A stretch of 64,000 nt of DNA from positions 53,624,663 through 53,688,662 of the forward strand of contig NC_059500.1 in NCBI RefSeq assembly GCF_018139145.2, in the 5' to 3' direction. The notes beneath the pieces were generated by a model, which saw nothing but the letters and a program-made list of their open reading frames with translations, did not search any database and was not told where the DNA came from. This DNA is from Gymnogyps californianus (lineage: Eukaryota; Chordata; Aves; Accipitriformes; Cathartidae). Position 1 is the stretch's first letter; each line of letters starts with the position of its first letter. The translations under genes and the position numbers were made by a program. This document shows positions 37,856-50,048 of the stretch, in pieces.

Positions 37856-38376
37856 TGTGTGTGTGGATGTATTTGGGCTCTCTAGGCACCTCAGGGTGAG
37901 GATGGAGAAACATTTATCAGAAAACACCACACCAGAGAGAGGAAGAGTATATGCTGAGAGGTAGCCTCTGAAACCATAAGCCCTGGAGACTAGTAGCCCT
38001 GTTAAATCTGCAAAAATTGATAAACTCAGGACACCAAGGAGCTGCTGAACCTGCCCAAGGCCTCCAGCACAAAATGGCACCCACAATGGGTCATGTAACC
38101 CACACCACATCCAAGAAGGCAGCAGCTGCTATAGGTGGACAAAGACTACAGGGCGGTACATGTAAGCACACCTGCTGAAACGAGGGACCCCCTCTGTGAC
38201 TGTGCACAGCTGCCTGGAAACCCCTGGAGTGTGGGTACGAGCCCCGGCTCCTCAGTGTGTGCACTGAGTGAGGGAGTAACAGAGAAGATTGCATGAATAG
38301 TTATCTGCTGCTAATAGTAAGACCTTAATTAATAAAAGGTTCAGATTTGTGTTTTTCCCAAGTCAACCTCTTGTCA
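37856..38376 (+). mobile_element. LTR, second ERV family (copy B)
   Basis: Homologous over almost its full length to the inverted copy at 6014-6589. Shared blocks are near 38020-38075, 38120-38170 and 38195-38250, and the TTAATTAATAAAAGG polyadenylation region is near 38326-38340. The ends are approximately TGTGTGTGTGG and CTTGTCA. Remnants of retroviral reverse transcriptase in the same orientation lie about 1.1 kb downstream, and a related 3' LTR piece is at 43133. This may therefore be the 5' LTR of a decayed, multiply interrupted provirus. Confidence 0.7.
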
Positions 38377-39439
38377 GGGAGCAGGGAATTTATAATAACT
38401 TTTAGGGAAGACTGAGATGGTAAATGAAAGCATCATAATCAAATTATTTCATCTTCTCTTTTGAGTGATCTGTTTGAACATTCTCATCCACAAGATAGTT
38501 CTATAAATCTGACCAGTCTGGTGTATTATCATTGTGCACAATGCTTAAGGGGACCTCTAAAATGAAACTGAATGCTTGGGGAAAAGCAAGAGGATATTAA
38601 AGGGTCCCAGCTATGCTGGAGATTACAGCATTGGCAATAACCACCTTTCCATGGAAGGAGGAATGTGTCCTTTCAGCCCATATGGCAACAGGGGACAGAA
38701 AGAAAATGTCCTGCAGTTATTACAGAGTACATGAAAGAAAACTGAGGATACACCACCTGTATTAGCAAAGCTATAATGGGAAGCAGCTAAAACATTCTGT
38801 CCTGATCAAGCCAGTGTAACAGCAGAGTATCTGCACCTTCAATCCAAAAATTCTGTTTTAAAAAATACTATTAAAAAAGTTGAAGACAATTTGTCTTTAG
38901 GAAAGAAATACCTTCTAGGGACTCAAAAAGGTAATAAGGAAATACAAATGGAATAAGAGAATCTGGTGACTTCAGGAAAAAAAAAAAAAAAAGAAGAAAG
39001 AAAACCTGCAGAGGCAAGGGGAGGGATTAATGTGTACAATGCAGAAATTCACCCTAGAGCAAGGGAGACTTCAATGGGATCTGGTAAATGTGAAGCCAAC
39101 ATTAGGTGCTTGCAAAAGCACATCAAGATGCAAAAATTAAAAATACCTGCTGTGTCTGCATGAAATGATGGAAAATTAGGTGGAGAGCCATCACAGGAAG
39201 ATGATTTGAGGAATGATACTGTGTGACTGGGAGAAGAAAGAGGAGCTGGGAGTAGAAGCATATCCAAACACTGTTAGGGCTGGGAGTTGCAGCAGGTCAT
39301 TGAAGAACAAGGTGTTTTGCAAGAAATCATGACACATAATTTTCTATTATGGCCTGTTAAGAAGGCTGATGAAAAACCCTAGAGAATATGGTGGACTACT
39401 GCCAGATGAAGTTCATCCTGAGGACAGCTCCTATGGCAG

Positions 39440-39661
39440 CAGGCATGCCTGAGAGATGATTTGCAGGTTCCAAGAAAAAAACAACTGGTTTTCAGTTATA
39501 GATCTGACTGCTTCTTTGCCATTGCATTAAATGAAGAACCAATTTGCAGGTTAGGTTTCACATTTAGTGACAAAAAAATACACCTTTACTCATATCCCAC
39601 AGGTGATTCACAATGCACTTGCGATAGCATATGTATGCTCATGTTAGAAAAATGCTACTAA
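39440..39661 (+). pseudogene. Retroviral reverse-transcriptase remnant
   Basis: A 66-codon plus-strand frame (39461-39661) resembles the region of retroviral reverse transcriptase around the first catalytic aspartate and the later PQG-type motif. Visible are a hydrophobic CFFAIALNEEP block, GFTFS, then YPTGDSQCT where an LPQG-like motif is expected. It has frameshifts relative to a working enzyme and ends in a stop. Surrounding sequence from 38.4 to 40.0 kb is probably the rest of the same decayed internal region, but I could not assign other domains. Confidence 0.5.
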
Positions 39662-40068
39662 TGTTGTCTCTACAGGTTAAAGAAAAAAACGTTGTCTTAT
39701 GGAATAATATGTCAGTGATGGGAGCTACGGAGAAAGATGTGAGAGAGTAGTATCCAAGTTTTAAAATAAATAGACTCAAAATTATTTAAAGTCAGTTTGA
39801 ATAAGGCACAATGAGCTTAACCCCAGGCTAAGTTCAACCGCTGCACTCTAAACCAGGAAGCAGCTAAAAGAAAAAAAGGAATGGATATGAAGGCCAGCTG
39901 AAACAGAACAAATCATCTTACGTCGTCATGACATGTTACACAAAGGAGTATAGAGCACGCTACAATCTACATTTTGCCTTAGATGAAACACGGAAATGAG
40001 CACATGATCAAAAACTGCATGAGTCGTACAATGATGATAAGCAAGCTAGTAAAACTGAGCTGCTACCT

Positions 40069-40650
40069 TGTCCTGGTTTCGGCTGGGACAGAGTTAACTC
40101 TCTTCTTAGTAGCTGGTACAGTGCTGTGTTTTGGATTTAGTGTAAGAATAACATTGATAACATGCTGATGTTTTAGTTGTTGCTAAGTAGCACTTATCTT
40201 AAACCAAGGATTTTTCAGTTTCCCATGCTCTGCCAGCAAGCAGGTGTGCAAGAAGCTGGGAGGGATCATAGCCGGGGCAGCTGACCTGAACTAGCCAAAG
40301 GGGTATTCCATACCATGGAACGTCATGCCCAGTATGTAAACAGGGGGAGCTGGCCAGGAGGCGTGGATCACGGCTCTGGCATCAGTCAGCAGGTGGTGAG
40401 CAATTGCATTGTGCATCACCATTTTTTTTCCTTCCCCCCCCCTCCTTTTTTTGTTATATTCCTTTTCATTACTACTATTATTATTATATTTCATTATTAC
40501 TATTGTTAGTATTGTATTTTACTTTAGTTATTAAACTGTTCTTATCTCAACCCATGAATTTTACTTCTTTTCCTTTCCTCCTCCTCACCCCACTGGGAGG
40601 GGGGAGGGGGAAGCAGCTGCTTAGTTGCTGACTGGGGTTAAACCACGACA
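40069..40650 (+). mobile_element. Solo LTR (same family as the 51-57 kb provirus)
   Basis: Starts TGTCCTGGTTTCGGCTGGGA and ends GGGGTTAAACCACGACA. It shares nearly every block with the LTRs at 49398-50048 and, inverted, 51133-51721 and 57060-57657. It has a degraded TATA region (CCAGTATGTAAAC, about 40330) and TTATTAAACTG near 40530. Flanks are TACCT (40064-40068) and CACCT (40651-40655), a near-match target duplication (4 of 5). It has no internal sequence. Confidence 0.9.
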
Positions 40651-40717
40651 CACCTCAATTGCATCAAAGAAGCTATGGACCTTGGAAGGTATTACAAGTT
40701 AATTATATGGCTCTTCG

Positions 40718-41210
40718 GATTTGTGACTAAAACAGTGTTGATGACACACCAGTGTTTTGGCTATTGCTGAGCAGTGCATGCAGAGCATCAAGACCTCCCC
40801 TTTTTCCCACTCTGCCCCAGCGAGTAGGCTGGGGGTGAGCAAGAGGCTGGGAGGGGACACAGCTGGGACAGCTGCCCCAGACTGGCCAAAGGGATACTCC
40901 ATGCCATATAATGTCAAGGGCAGCCATAAACACTGGTGTAGAGGAAGAAGAGGGTGGGGGTTTTTTGCTTCCAAGGTGGCTGTTGCTCAGAGACTGGCTG
41001 GGCATTGATCTGCTTATGGGAGGAGGTGAGTAAGTACTTTTGCATCACTTGGGGTTTTTTCTGACCTTCACATACTATACTATCTTTATTTTGACTCACA
41101 AGTTTTCTCACTTTTGCTCTTGCTATTCTCTCCCCTGTCCCACTGGTGGGGAGTGGGATTGAGTAAGTGGCTGTGTGGAGGCTTGGCTGCTGGCTGGGAC
41201 CAAGACACCT
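40718..41210 (+). mobile_element. LTR fragment, diverged relative of the neighbouring LTR family
   Basis: The order of blocks follows the LTR at 5219-5807: GTGACTAAAACAGTGTTGAT, then GCGAGTAGGCTGGGGGTGAG, then CTGGCCAAAGGGATACTCCA. It ends with TTTTGACTCACAAGTTTTCT and GGCTGCTGGCTGGGAC. The first ~50 bp of the LTR are missing. Confidence 0.75.
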
Positions 41211-41221
41211 CAGTGCTTTTT

Positions 41222-41620
41222 TTCTCACAGCTGGTCCTGTCCTGACAAATGGCAGGGCTGTGCTTCCAGCCCTGGGGCAGTTTGTTCCACGTGTATTGGA
41301 CATCCCTCCACATGAAAGCAAACTGTGGCCTGCACTTTGCTGCCAAAGGGATCAAGAAAAATGCTTCTGCAATATCAGATGTAGCACACACTCTGCCACA
41401 TTTGACTCCCATTCATATTGGAGCTCTAAGACATCTGACACAGCAGCACTCAATGGTGGCATGACTTTGTTCAGGCCAGAATAGTCCACTGTTAACTTCT
41501 GCCCTCCATCAGGCTTTCACACTGGCCACATGGGACTACTGAAGGGTGAGTGAACCTTGCTGATCACTCCTTGGGTCTCCAATAGATGAATTAACTTGGA
41601 GCCAAAAAAACCCCTTAAGC
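41222..41620 (-). pseudogene. Retroviral pol (reverse-transcriptase) remnant
   Basis: On the minus strand this parallels the 54490-54840 part of the downstream provirus, sharing the WPV, LTVDY, GLN and LPQGW-like motifs (the last within 41086-41412). It is interrupted by stops. The YVDD region and everything 3' are missing. At its upstream end (41620-41690) it runs directly into a leader/LTR junction, so the gag, protease and early pol regions have been deleted. Confidence 0.75.
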
Positions 41621-41690
41621 TGCATGCTGGGTGCCAAAAAGGACTGTGGTAGGTTGACCCCAACCAGCAGCCAAACACAGTAAACATGGC
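41621..41690 (-). mobile_element. LTR-leader junction remnant
   Basis: The plus-strand words GTGCCAAAAAGGACTGTGGT and CCAACCAGCAGCCAAACACA parallel the provirus junction at 57045-57090, where the primer binding site meets the 5' LTR. Only about 50 bp of LTR end remain. The primer site is degraded (GCTGGGTGCC where the provirus has ATTGGGCGCC). Confidence 0.65.
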
Positions 41691-42899
41691 ATTGTCATTA
41701 CTGACAGGGTCAAAAGTTCTGAACCAATGTAATTCTGTGGACCTCACTTGCCAGATTTTGCCTGTTTGGAGCTTCATTTTCTTTATTTTGGCCTATTTAA
41801 CTGAAGTAAAGAGTAAGTCCCACAGTAAGATCTTTCATGGCTGCATAGCTAACCTCTGACTTAATCTGTCTCTGTCTTGTTTAGATTCATCTGACTACTC
41901 AGCAAAGTAGAGAGGACCCTAGAATAAAAACTGTTACTGCTCTCAGTGGAGCTTTGAGAGTTGCAGCCCTTCAGATCTCAGTCCACCCAGGTTGGGGAAG
42001 TCCAGTCAAAGTTTTGGGAAAATGCTGTCCAGTTATAATAACCTAATGACCCTGCATTATCCACCAAGGGACAACAACTTGAAGAGGAGCAGCCAGATCT
42101 AGTGATAGAACTGTTGACTTCAGTAATCTTTTAAGCAAATGTGTTAAGAAGGAATTTAGGAGAGGTGTCAACCAAGAAAGGCAAAAGAAAGGAAGATTTG
42201 AAACTGAGGGAAAACTGAGTGCTAGTAGTACTTAATAAGAGCTGAGAGGGTTAAGTATACATATGCAAAGGTCTGAAGGTGGTAATGTATCATGAATACT
42301 ATGATTGAACCAGAACAGAAATAACACTGAAGGGAGATACTACAGACATGTACTGAAGGAGATGTGTACTCCTCTGGTAACCAATATATAATCACTAAAC
42401 TCTGCACTTCCAGAAGAGTAAAAAAGAAATAGTAAAAATTTATACATAATTAATGAAAATGGTAAAATGAGAACATTAAAATTTATACATACATGTAACA
42501 ACACAGAATGTGAACAACTCTTCTTGGTAATTCCCTCCTCTACTATTTGTTCCCCCTATACTCCCTCCTCCTATGATCTGTTTAGCTGCCTGTGTCCCAA
42601 GGATACAGGCCCAGCTCTGATACTACATGGCTGCATAATTTTGGTCCAGACTTCTAAGGAAACTGCTAATTTATGAGACAGCCTGCAAGAAGATACAAGG
42701 GCATGAAACAGTAGCAGTCTAGTTGAGAACTCCGGGTCAAATCAAGCCATTAATGTCAACAGTGAAATAAAACTCATTTCAACATCATAACCATATGCTG
42801 TTTTTTTTCAGAAATGACTGGGATTAACATTTTGCTGTGTGTGGGCTACATCAAGTGACAAAGTTTGTAAATGTAATCGTATTTGTGCTAAAAGGACTG

Positions 42900-43132
42900 T
42901 ATTGGCTAGTGGGACAATTATATATAAGGGGTGGGAAACATCCCATCATTGTCAACATGTTGTGGGGAGATAGTTGGGAAAACCTTTTCTGTGGTGGAGC
43001 TAAAGAGAAATACTGTTCTGTATCTCTTAATTCATCTTGTTGTGTGGTTAACTGCATTTGCTTGTATGATATTATTAATTACAAGCATGCTCTATTATAG
43101 AGTTAAAATAATTACAGTTATAAGTAAATGTA
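42900..43132 (+). pseudogene. Possible env transmembrane tail upstream of an LTR
   Basis: The frame 42931-43149 contains a ~23-residue hydrophobic segment (LYLLIHLVVWLTAFACMILL and following) and a short basic tail. It ends just inside the LTR piece at 43133. A membrane anchor directly before a 3' LTR is the expected place for the end of env. No other env motif (furin site, CX6CC) is seen, so this is weak. TATATAAGGGG at 42918 could instead be the TATA box of a longer LTR. Confidence 0.25.
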
Positions 43133-43321
43133 AGCCTGCTCCTGAGTGAAACACTGGGGTTGGCCTCTCTGCTGCTGCTCCAGCTGGGCAACGGCAAGTG
43201 TGTGCACTGTGTGAGACAGTAGCTGCATGTATGTTGCAAACAGTTTTCTGCTTTCACCAGCATAGTGTTGCAATAAATATTGGTTATGATCTGTGTTACC
43301 TTCTTGACTTAATCCCCTATC
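43133..43321 (+). mobile_element. LTR 3' part, second ERV family (copy C)
   Basis: CTGCTCCTGAGTGAAACACT, GCTGCTCCAGCTGGGCAACG, CAATAAATATTGGTTATGAT and the CCCCTATCA end match the 3' ~190 bp of copy A (6014-6210, inverted). The upstream LTR body does not match copies A or B. A second, similar tail follows at 43385-43450. Confidence 0.75.
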
Positions 43322-43450
43322 AGAATAACATGTTATTATAAACTATTATTTGCTGTTACAAGCTGTTATTATTTTATTGTGATATTAACAGCCTAATTAA
43401 TAAAAGATGTTTTAATAAATATTGATTGTGAACTGTGTCTCCATAAGCTT

Positions 43451-46400
43451 TGGTTACAGAAATGGAAATATACAACACTATATGCAACTCCTCCTGCTAG
43501 TACAACAGCAGGCTCCACAGATTCTCATGTTTCTGGTAATTCTACTGGCAGTCTTCCAATAAAAAAGGGAAGTGCCTGTCTTTAAGACTTACTGTTAAAA
43601 GCTAGCAGACTAAATATCACATTGCAGCACCACATAGCTTTGTCATTGGCCATGAGAAGTATTTCTCCATCCCAGTCATCTACTCCCACATTTTTCCATC
43701 CTGACAACCGTGGAGGCTTAATTCATCACACCACAAATTATTTCCTGATTAAAGCACTCATTCTAGAAGGTTTATCAAGAATCTCATGACTGAGACTTGA
43801 CTATGATTTTGCCTTTTGGACTGACTGGATGTCATTCAAGTGCAAGCTGCTGATTTCTCCTCACACAAATAAGTAACTTTTTTTTTCTTCTACTTGAGCG
43901 TATCAGCAAGAAACCATGATAAGTAGATCATTATCTGTCTTCTTAGGTAATGTATGGATTCTCAGAATGAATTTTTCATTTTAATTATCTGTTTAAAAAC
44001 CCAAAGTGATGAATAGGTCTCTACAGGCAACTGTTACAGCTCTTCTTTCCAGCTGTCCCCCAAAACTTGCAGCCATCAAGACACTAATTCTTTTCCTATG
44101 AACAGCTCCACAGAAAAAGGTATATCTTTTTCTATTAAAAAAGCATATGAAATACATTTTAGAAGAATGCAATATGACTGTGATAGTTTATGTCATACAA
44201 GGAGGGGACTAGAAGTTGCCTTATAAATTTCCTAAACTTCGTTGTTTTCTCCTTCTGTGTAGAGCCAAGGAATATTTGTGGCAAGTAAGTACCTCTGCAG
44301 GAACTTAAACTGAAGGACCCACTTGGATTTTCCAGGCCAAGTATGCAGGAGATTTGTTCATTAATTATTAAAAAAAAAAAAAATAGTACTACAGCTCATA
44401 CCTTTGAAAGACCATTTCGGAATGACTTCATTACATTCATGTAATTTCAAATTACCAGAATTCCTTTCTGATTTAGGAGAAATGTTAGTAATGTTAGAAA
44501 TACTAGGCTGGGAATTACAGGTTTTCAGTGTTTCACATTCACTATTATGACATTCTGAAAGCTATCTGATTCCAGATAGCTTTAATTTTGTTCACTGATA
44601 TTGGAAAGATTGTCTTTTCCACCCCCCTGAATAGTAAATCTACTGGACTACAACCCTAACAAAAATTATTATTAGCTACATTTCCTTAGTTTTTCATTTT
44701 CTCTAGGTTAGAATGTCTGTCTAAGATATCTTATAGAACAACTGAAGTAGTTTCCTTCCTGTGTTCACAATATTTTATCATTTCTATCTAGAGAAGAGCC
44801 AACAAAACGAAGCTTTGCTCACAAAAACACGTTAAGAAACCAGCTGGCTACCTGTATTTCTATACACAATGCATTACTCCTGATTTATAATCATCTGATG
44901 ATACAGAATTCAGTCTGAAAGCACTTCAGGGATTGCTTACTTTTAATTTCTTCTTTATATTATATTTTATCTCTCTCTCTCTCTCTTTTATGGTTTTATT
45001 ACTTCCTAGAAGTTTTTGGCTGATGGATACACTATTTCTTAAAAACATCATTGCACTTGTAATCTGACCCTTCTAGATCTGCTAATACACTCATCCAGAT
45101 TTTCTAGATCTTGCCTAAGAATTTGTACCAGGTGGAAACTACTTTGTATCTCCCTGCATTTTATATAAGCATAATAATACAGGAAACATCTCCATCTTTC
45201 ATGTTTTAATTGAAAGTCAGATATTTTGCCTGTAGATGAAGGATGTACTTATACATACAAGTCAAGTCAAAAGTATGGAAAAGTTCTTATTTTCCTTTTT
45301 CTGAGGAAAATACTAAAAATCAGCTGAAGTAGGAAAGTAAACAATAAGTCACTTAATAACAGCAGGATGCATTTAGCTGCACTTTTTTTACACCTATGTT
45401 TGCATACACACACATTTTTCTTTGTTTGATCATGATTATATACCTGTTTGAAGTCAGGATCTTCATGGTTGCAAGTTTTCTTGTTGCATCTTTCCACTGA
45501 AGGATAATCTGGCTCTGAACAGGATGGTTTTAAGACCTGTGTTTACAACCAGCCAGATGATTGGTAATTTTGTCTTCATATTTTGTTCTTTTAATCCACC
45601 AAATGTAGTATTACTTCTAAAGAAAATGCTCTTTTTTTATAAAGTCCATTAATGATTACATTCAAATTATTTGAGATGAATAAGTTGATAAGTTCTCGAA
45701 ACACTTCCATTAATATATTCCTCTTTTACCATTGGCAATGCAAAATGAATTGAGTTGAGAGCAAATACCAAAGACAGTCCTTCAAACTGTTTAATGCCCA
45801 GATTCTATTTTGCAATGCAGCCAAGACTGAACCATGTTGTAACAGAATACCAAAACTTTATCACAGAGAAGGAGCCTTGTCATCTTCCACATCAGAATTC
45901 CCGTTGAGACTAAGAAAATTATTCATATTCTGTTGGAAAAAGAGAGGTCCGTGATCTTTCCAACTTTTTTACATATTTGGGAGACACTAAATATGTCTTA
46001 CCTCATTTTCAGATAAGAACTTCTTTTAATCATACCAAGAAACATAATCTGGTATAACCTGGTACTTTAAAATAGGTGATTAGGAAGTAAAATCCATTAG
46101 GGCTCAACACTCAGTTCTTTCCCTGATTTGGTGGAACAACTTTCAAACAATTAATTTATGAAAAGGTAATCTCTGAACCAGAAAAATCCTTTTAAAATTG
46201 TTGCTCTTTCAAGGACAGAAAGGAAAATCCCAGTGGGATAATAGGCTATAAACATAATTAATATATCTTGCAACATACATTTCCCCAGACAATTTCAGGA
46301 AATAGATTTTATGGAAGGTCATCTGTGAATTAAAAACAAATGAAAAACATCAAAGGCTTAATTTGAGGAAGCATTTGGCAATTTACACCATCATGCATGG

Positions 46401-48120
46401 CCAGTGTTAGATGAAGGGTCATTCTTTATCTCAACATAACCTGTGTAAACAGAGCTTCGTAGACCTTTGGCCTGTTTTAGAGGGTAAATTCCAACAGAAT
46501 GTTCTTCCTCAGACAGATTTCAGTAAAGGTTATAACCCTCCAATAGGGAAAACTGTCCTTGCCTGCTCTTTCTACCATAAAAAAACTTTCACGAGACTGG
46601 TGAAAATGAGAATGCTCTAACAACAGATGGTAAATGTTTAAAACAGGATACTAAGTTCAGCTGTATTTTCTTTTCATCACATTCCTTTTCTTGTAATTCG
46701 GGTGGATTAGGAGAAAATAATTCCCCTCTTAAACTCCTCTCTTTCCAAGGCAGCATTCCAGCATTCCTGCTTCTTTCTCCCCTTTTATTTCCTGTATGTT
46801 TTCTGGTTAAGAAGCCCCCTCTCCCTCCACAGAGACTGGAACCCAAGATCCCCAACTGTCTTCTAGTGACAGTAGTCAACTACCTAACCCAATGATTTTT
46901 GCAATAACCTACTTTAAATATTTCCCCAGACAGAATAGAGGGAGGTAGTCAGAAGTTGTGAAATGTGGAAAGTGGTAAGTAAATGAAAATGAATTTGAAA
47001 AGGTCTGTGGGGGAAATTGTCCTATAGTAAGAAAGAGCATCCACAAGTTACAAAGCAAATAAACAACTTCTTACCTTCAGAGAGAGCTGCTTCTTACCCT
47101 TGCACAATAGGACAAATTTATTAAGCTTTGATCTCTGCGTGAGGATCACCACATTTTTAGAATCTGTTTTACATAGAAGAAAATATTGTAATAAAATGTG
47201 TATCACTTTGTAAAATGAAGAATAGCTGAAAATATTTTGTAAAGAGACAACATTCAGGTTCACTTTACATCTATAGGCATAGGAATAGAAACAAATATAA
47301 TCACTCTTGATGCCGTTCTCTTCTGTAAAGTATTTAAGGTTTATGGCTTTATGATGCTTTAAATTCGCCATATATGTACTTTATTTCTCTAGATTTATAG
47401 TTAATGTATGGAATATCAGTTACACATTAATATATATAACATGAACTACAAAGGCATATATATTAGTACTTAATGCATACATGTAATATACATGTTTATG
47501 TAATATAACTGACTATGTATATGTCACTATGGAAAACACAGGATTTTTTCCCTTTGATTTTCTGCATGCTTTCTAGGTCAAAATCTTTCCATTATCATAA
47601 TTGTGGGTGCATTGGATTTGCTCCCTTTTGAGATAAAACTGTTTTTTCAGCTGCAGGAAATGACAGTATATCAATAATACAGGATACTCCTCAGCCTGAT
47701 AAACTGACAATATTCATTACCTTTTGGTACTTCAAGGCCTCAGCAAAAAGTAAATAAATTAAGATACCCTTTGTCAACTAATACAGCATACAAGACCATT
47801 ACCTAGCAAAGCCCGTGACATTAATAACTATCCAGTGATGCTATAGCTATCTGATTGCCTTGCAGATTTACTTCAAATAATACCACTTGTGCTTTTAAAG
47901 GTATCTCAGGTATACTGTTTAAGACAAAAAATATAAAAGAAAGTAGCAGTTGATCTATACGTCCATCACTGCAGCAACTGAATACAAGTTTTACAGAGGT
48001 TAGGTAATCATGCATTAACAGTTGCAGTTAAGGAGATTATTTTCACATATTACCAAAGCTATTTTTTAGCCTTTGAAGGATATTCGGAATCAACAGAACA
48101 TATTCATCCACCTGACTGAT
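43451..48120. other. AT-rich intergenic DNA
   Basis: No supported gene. A (CT)n run lies at 44970-44987. Positions 47395-47530 are very AT-rich with several overlapping ATATAT and ACATGTAATATACATG-type palindromes. The 107-codon minus-strand frame at 47048-47371 shows no recognisable domain. Confidence 0.5.
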
Positions 48121-48620
48121 NNNNNNNNNNNNNNNNNNNNNNNNNNNNNNNNNNNNNNNNNNNNNNNNNNNNNNNNNNNNNNNNNNNNNNNNNNNNNNNN
48201 NNNNNNNNNNNNNNNNNNNNNNNNNNNNNNNNNNNNNNNNNNNNNNNNNNNNNNNNNNNNNNNNNNNNNNNNNNNNNNNNNNNNNNNNNNNNNNNNNNNN
48301 NNNNNNNNNNNNNNNNNNNNNNNNNNNNNNNNNNNNNNNNNNNNNNNNNNNNNNNNNNNNNNNNNNNNNNNNNNNNNNNNNNNNNNNNNNNNNNNNNNNN
48401 NNNNNNNNNNNNNNNNNNNNNNNNNNNNNNNNNNNNNNNNNNNNNNNNNNNNNNNNNNNNNNNNNNNNNNNNNNNNNNNNNNNNNNNNNNNNNNNNNNNN
48501 NNNNNNNNNNNNNNNNNNNNNNNNNNNNNNNNNNNNNNNNNNNNNNNNNNNNNNNNNNNNNNNNNNNNNNNNNNNNNNNNNNNNNNNNNNNNNNNNNNNN
48601 NNNNNNNNNNNNNNNNNNNN
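48121..48620. other. Assembly gap (500 N)
   Basis: Exactly 500 undetermined bases, the usual placeholder for a gap of unknown length. Reading frames spanning it are artefacts. Confidence 0.99.
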
Positions 48621-49397
48621 AGTCTATGTGCAGAAGCACAATGCATGATCTGCCTCCTAACTGGTGGTTTTGTCTCTTTATTAATGGGAGGGTTCAGGAC
48701 ATATCACTTTTATTTTGTCCAAATATTACCAAAATTTACAGCCAGCCCGTATCAATTGCAGCTAGCAAGTAGCAGGCTTGTGCTTCAGAGTTTCACAGAT
48801 CAGTTTCATATATTCATCACCACCTCAACATGCAGCCACTATTTGCCATCTTTTAGCATTCACAGTTTAAATTATTTTTTCATCTGTGACACCAGTGAGC
48901 ACATATATAGCTGAACCAGTCATAGCACTGGGCTGTGACACTCTGGCCTCGCTGTTAATGGAAGGTAGGGGAGGGAATGAGGGAAGGTTTAAGGATGTGA
49001 AGATACTGCAGCAGAGTAACTTCATATCAGTACACATCAGTTCACAGGGAACAAGCTGCCATTAGTTTTACTGGTCAGGAGCCAATGTTAGAGCAACATC
49101 TCTGTTCTGCCTGTCACATATTCAGGTGACAAAAAGTAATTTTGGTGCAGTGTTATGGAGAAAAAGTAGCTGGCACTCGGTAAGTGAATTATAAAATGTA
49201 GAAATGGGAAAGAATATAAAATTTTAAACTTTTAGAACAGAATAAAGATGGCAAGTTCCATCACACTGCTTTTCAGGAGGAGCTTGGTTTAGCAGTCTAA
49301 TCAGAAGTAACTACCTCATGACTTCAAAGGCAATCTGGAATCAAGAAAAAACATTTGTTCAATTGCTTTATTCTTTCTCTAGTTCCAAAAAGACATC

Positions 49398-50048
49398 TGT
49401 CCTGGTTTCAGCTGGGACAGAGTTAATTTTCTTCTTAGTAGCTGGTACAGTGCTGTGTTTTGGATTTAGTGTGAGAATGATGTTGATAACACTCTCATGT
49501 TTTAGTTGTTGCTAAGTAGTGCTTATCTTCAGCCAAGGACTTTTCAGTTTCCCATGCTCTGCCAGCAAGCAGGTGTGCAAGAAGCTGGGAGGGAGCATAG
49601 ACCGGGGCAGCTGACCTGAACTAGCCAAAGGGGTATTCCATACCATGGAACATCATGCCCAGTATATAAACAGGGGGGAGTTGGCCGGGCGGCACGGATC
49701 GTGGCTCGGGAACTAACTGGGCATCGGTCAGCGGGTGGTGAGCAATTGCATTGTGCATCACTGGTGGGTTTTTTTGTTTGTTTGTTTGGTTGGTTGGTTT
49801 TTTTCCCTTCCTCCCCCTCTTTTTTTGTTATATTCCTTTTCATTACTATTATCATTATTATTATTATTATATTTCATTATTACTATTGTTAGTATTATAT
49901 TTTACTTTAGTTATTAAACTGTTCTTATCTCAGCCCACGAGTTTTACTTTTTTTTTTTCCCCTCTTTCCTCCTCCTCACCCCACTGGGAGGGGGAAGGGG
50001 GAAGCGGCTGCGTGGTACTTAGTTGCTGGCTGGGGTTAAACCACGACA
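49398..50048 (+). mobile_element. Solo LTR with perfect 5-bp target duplication
   Basis: Starts TGTCCTGGTTTCAGCTGGGA and ends GGTTAAACCACGACA. ACATC flanks both sides (49393-49397 and 50049-50053). TATATAAAC is near 49663 and TTATTAAACTG near 49912. It has a TTTG/TTGG microsatellite expansion at about 49774-49805 and an ATT-rich microsatellite near 49850-49880. It belongs to the same family as the provirus LTRs, which lie 1.1 kb away in inverted orientation. Confidence 0.95.

Noticed and set aside
47048..47371. 107-codon minus-strand frame
   Set aside because: Composition follows the local AT-rich DNA and no domain or homologue is recognised.
48043..48648. Open frames of 180-198 codons across the N gap
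   Set aside because: They are produced by undetermined bases read as open sequence.
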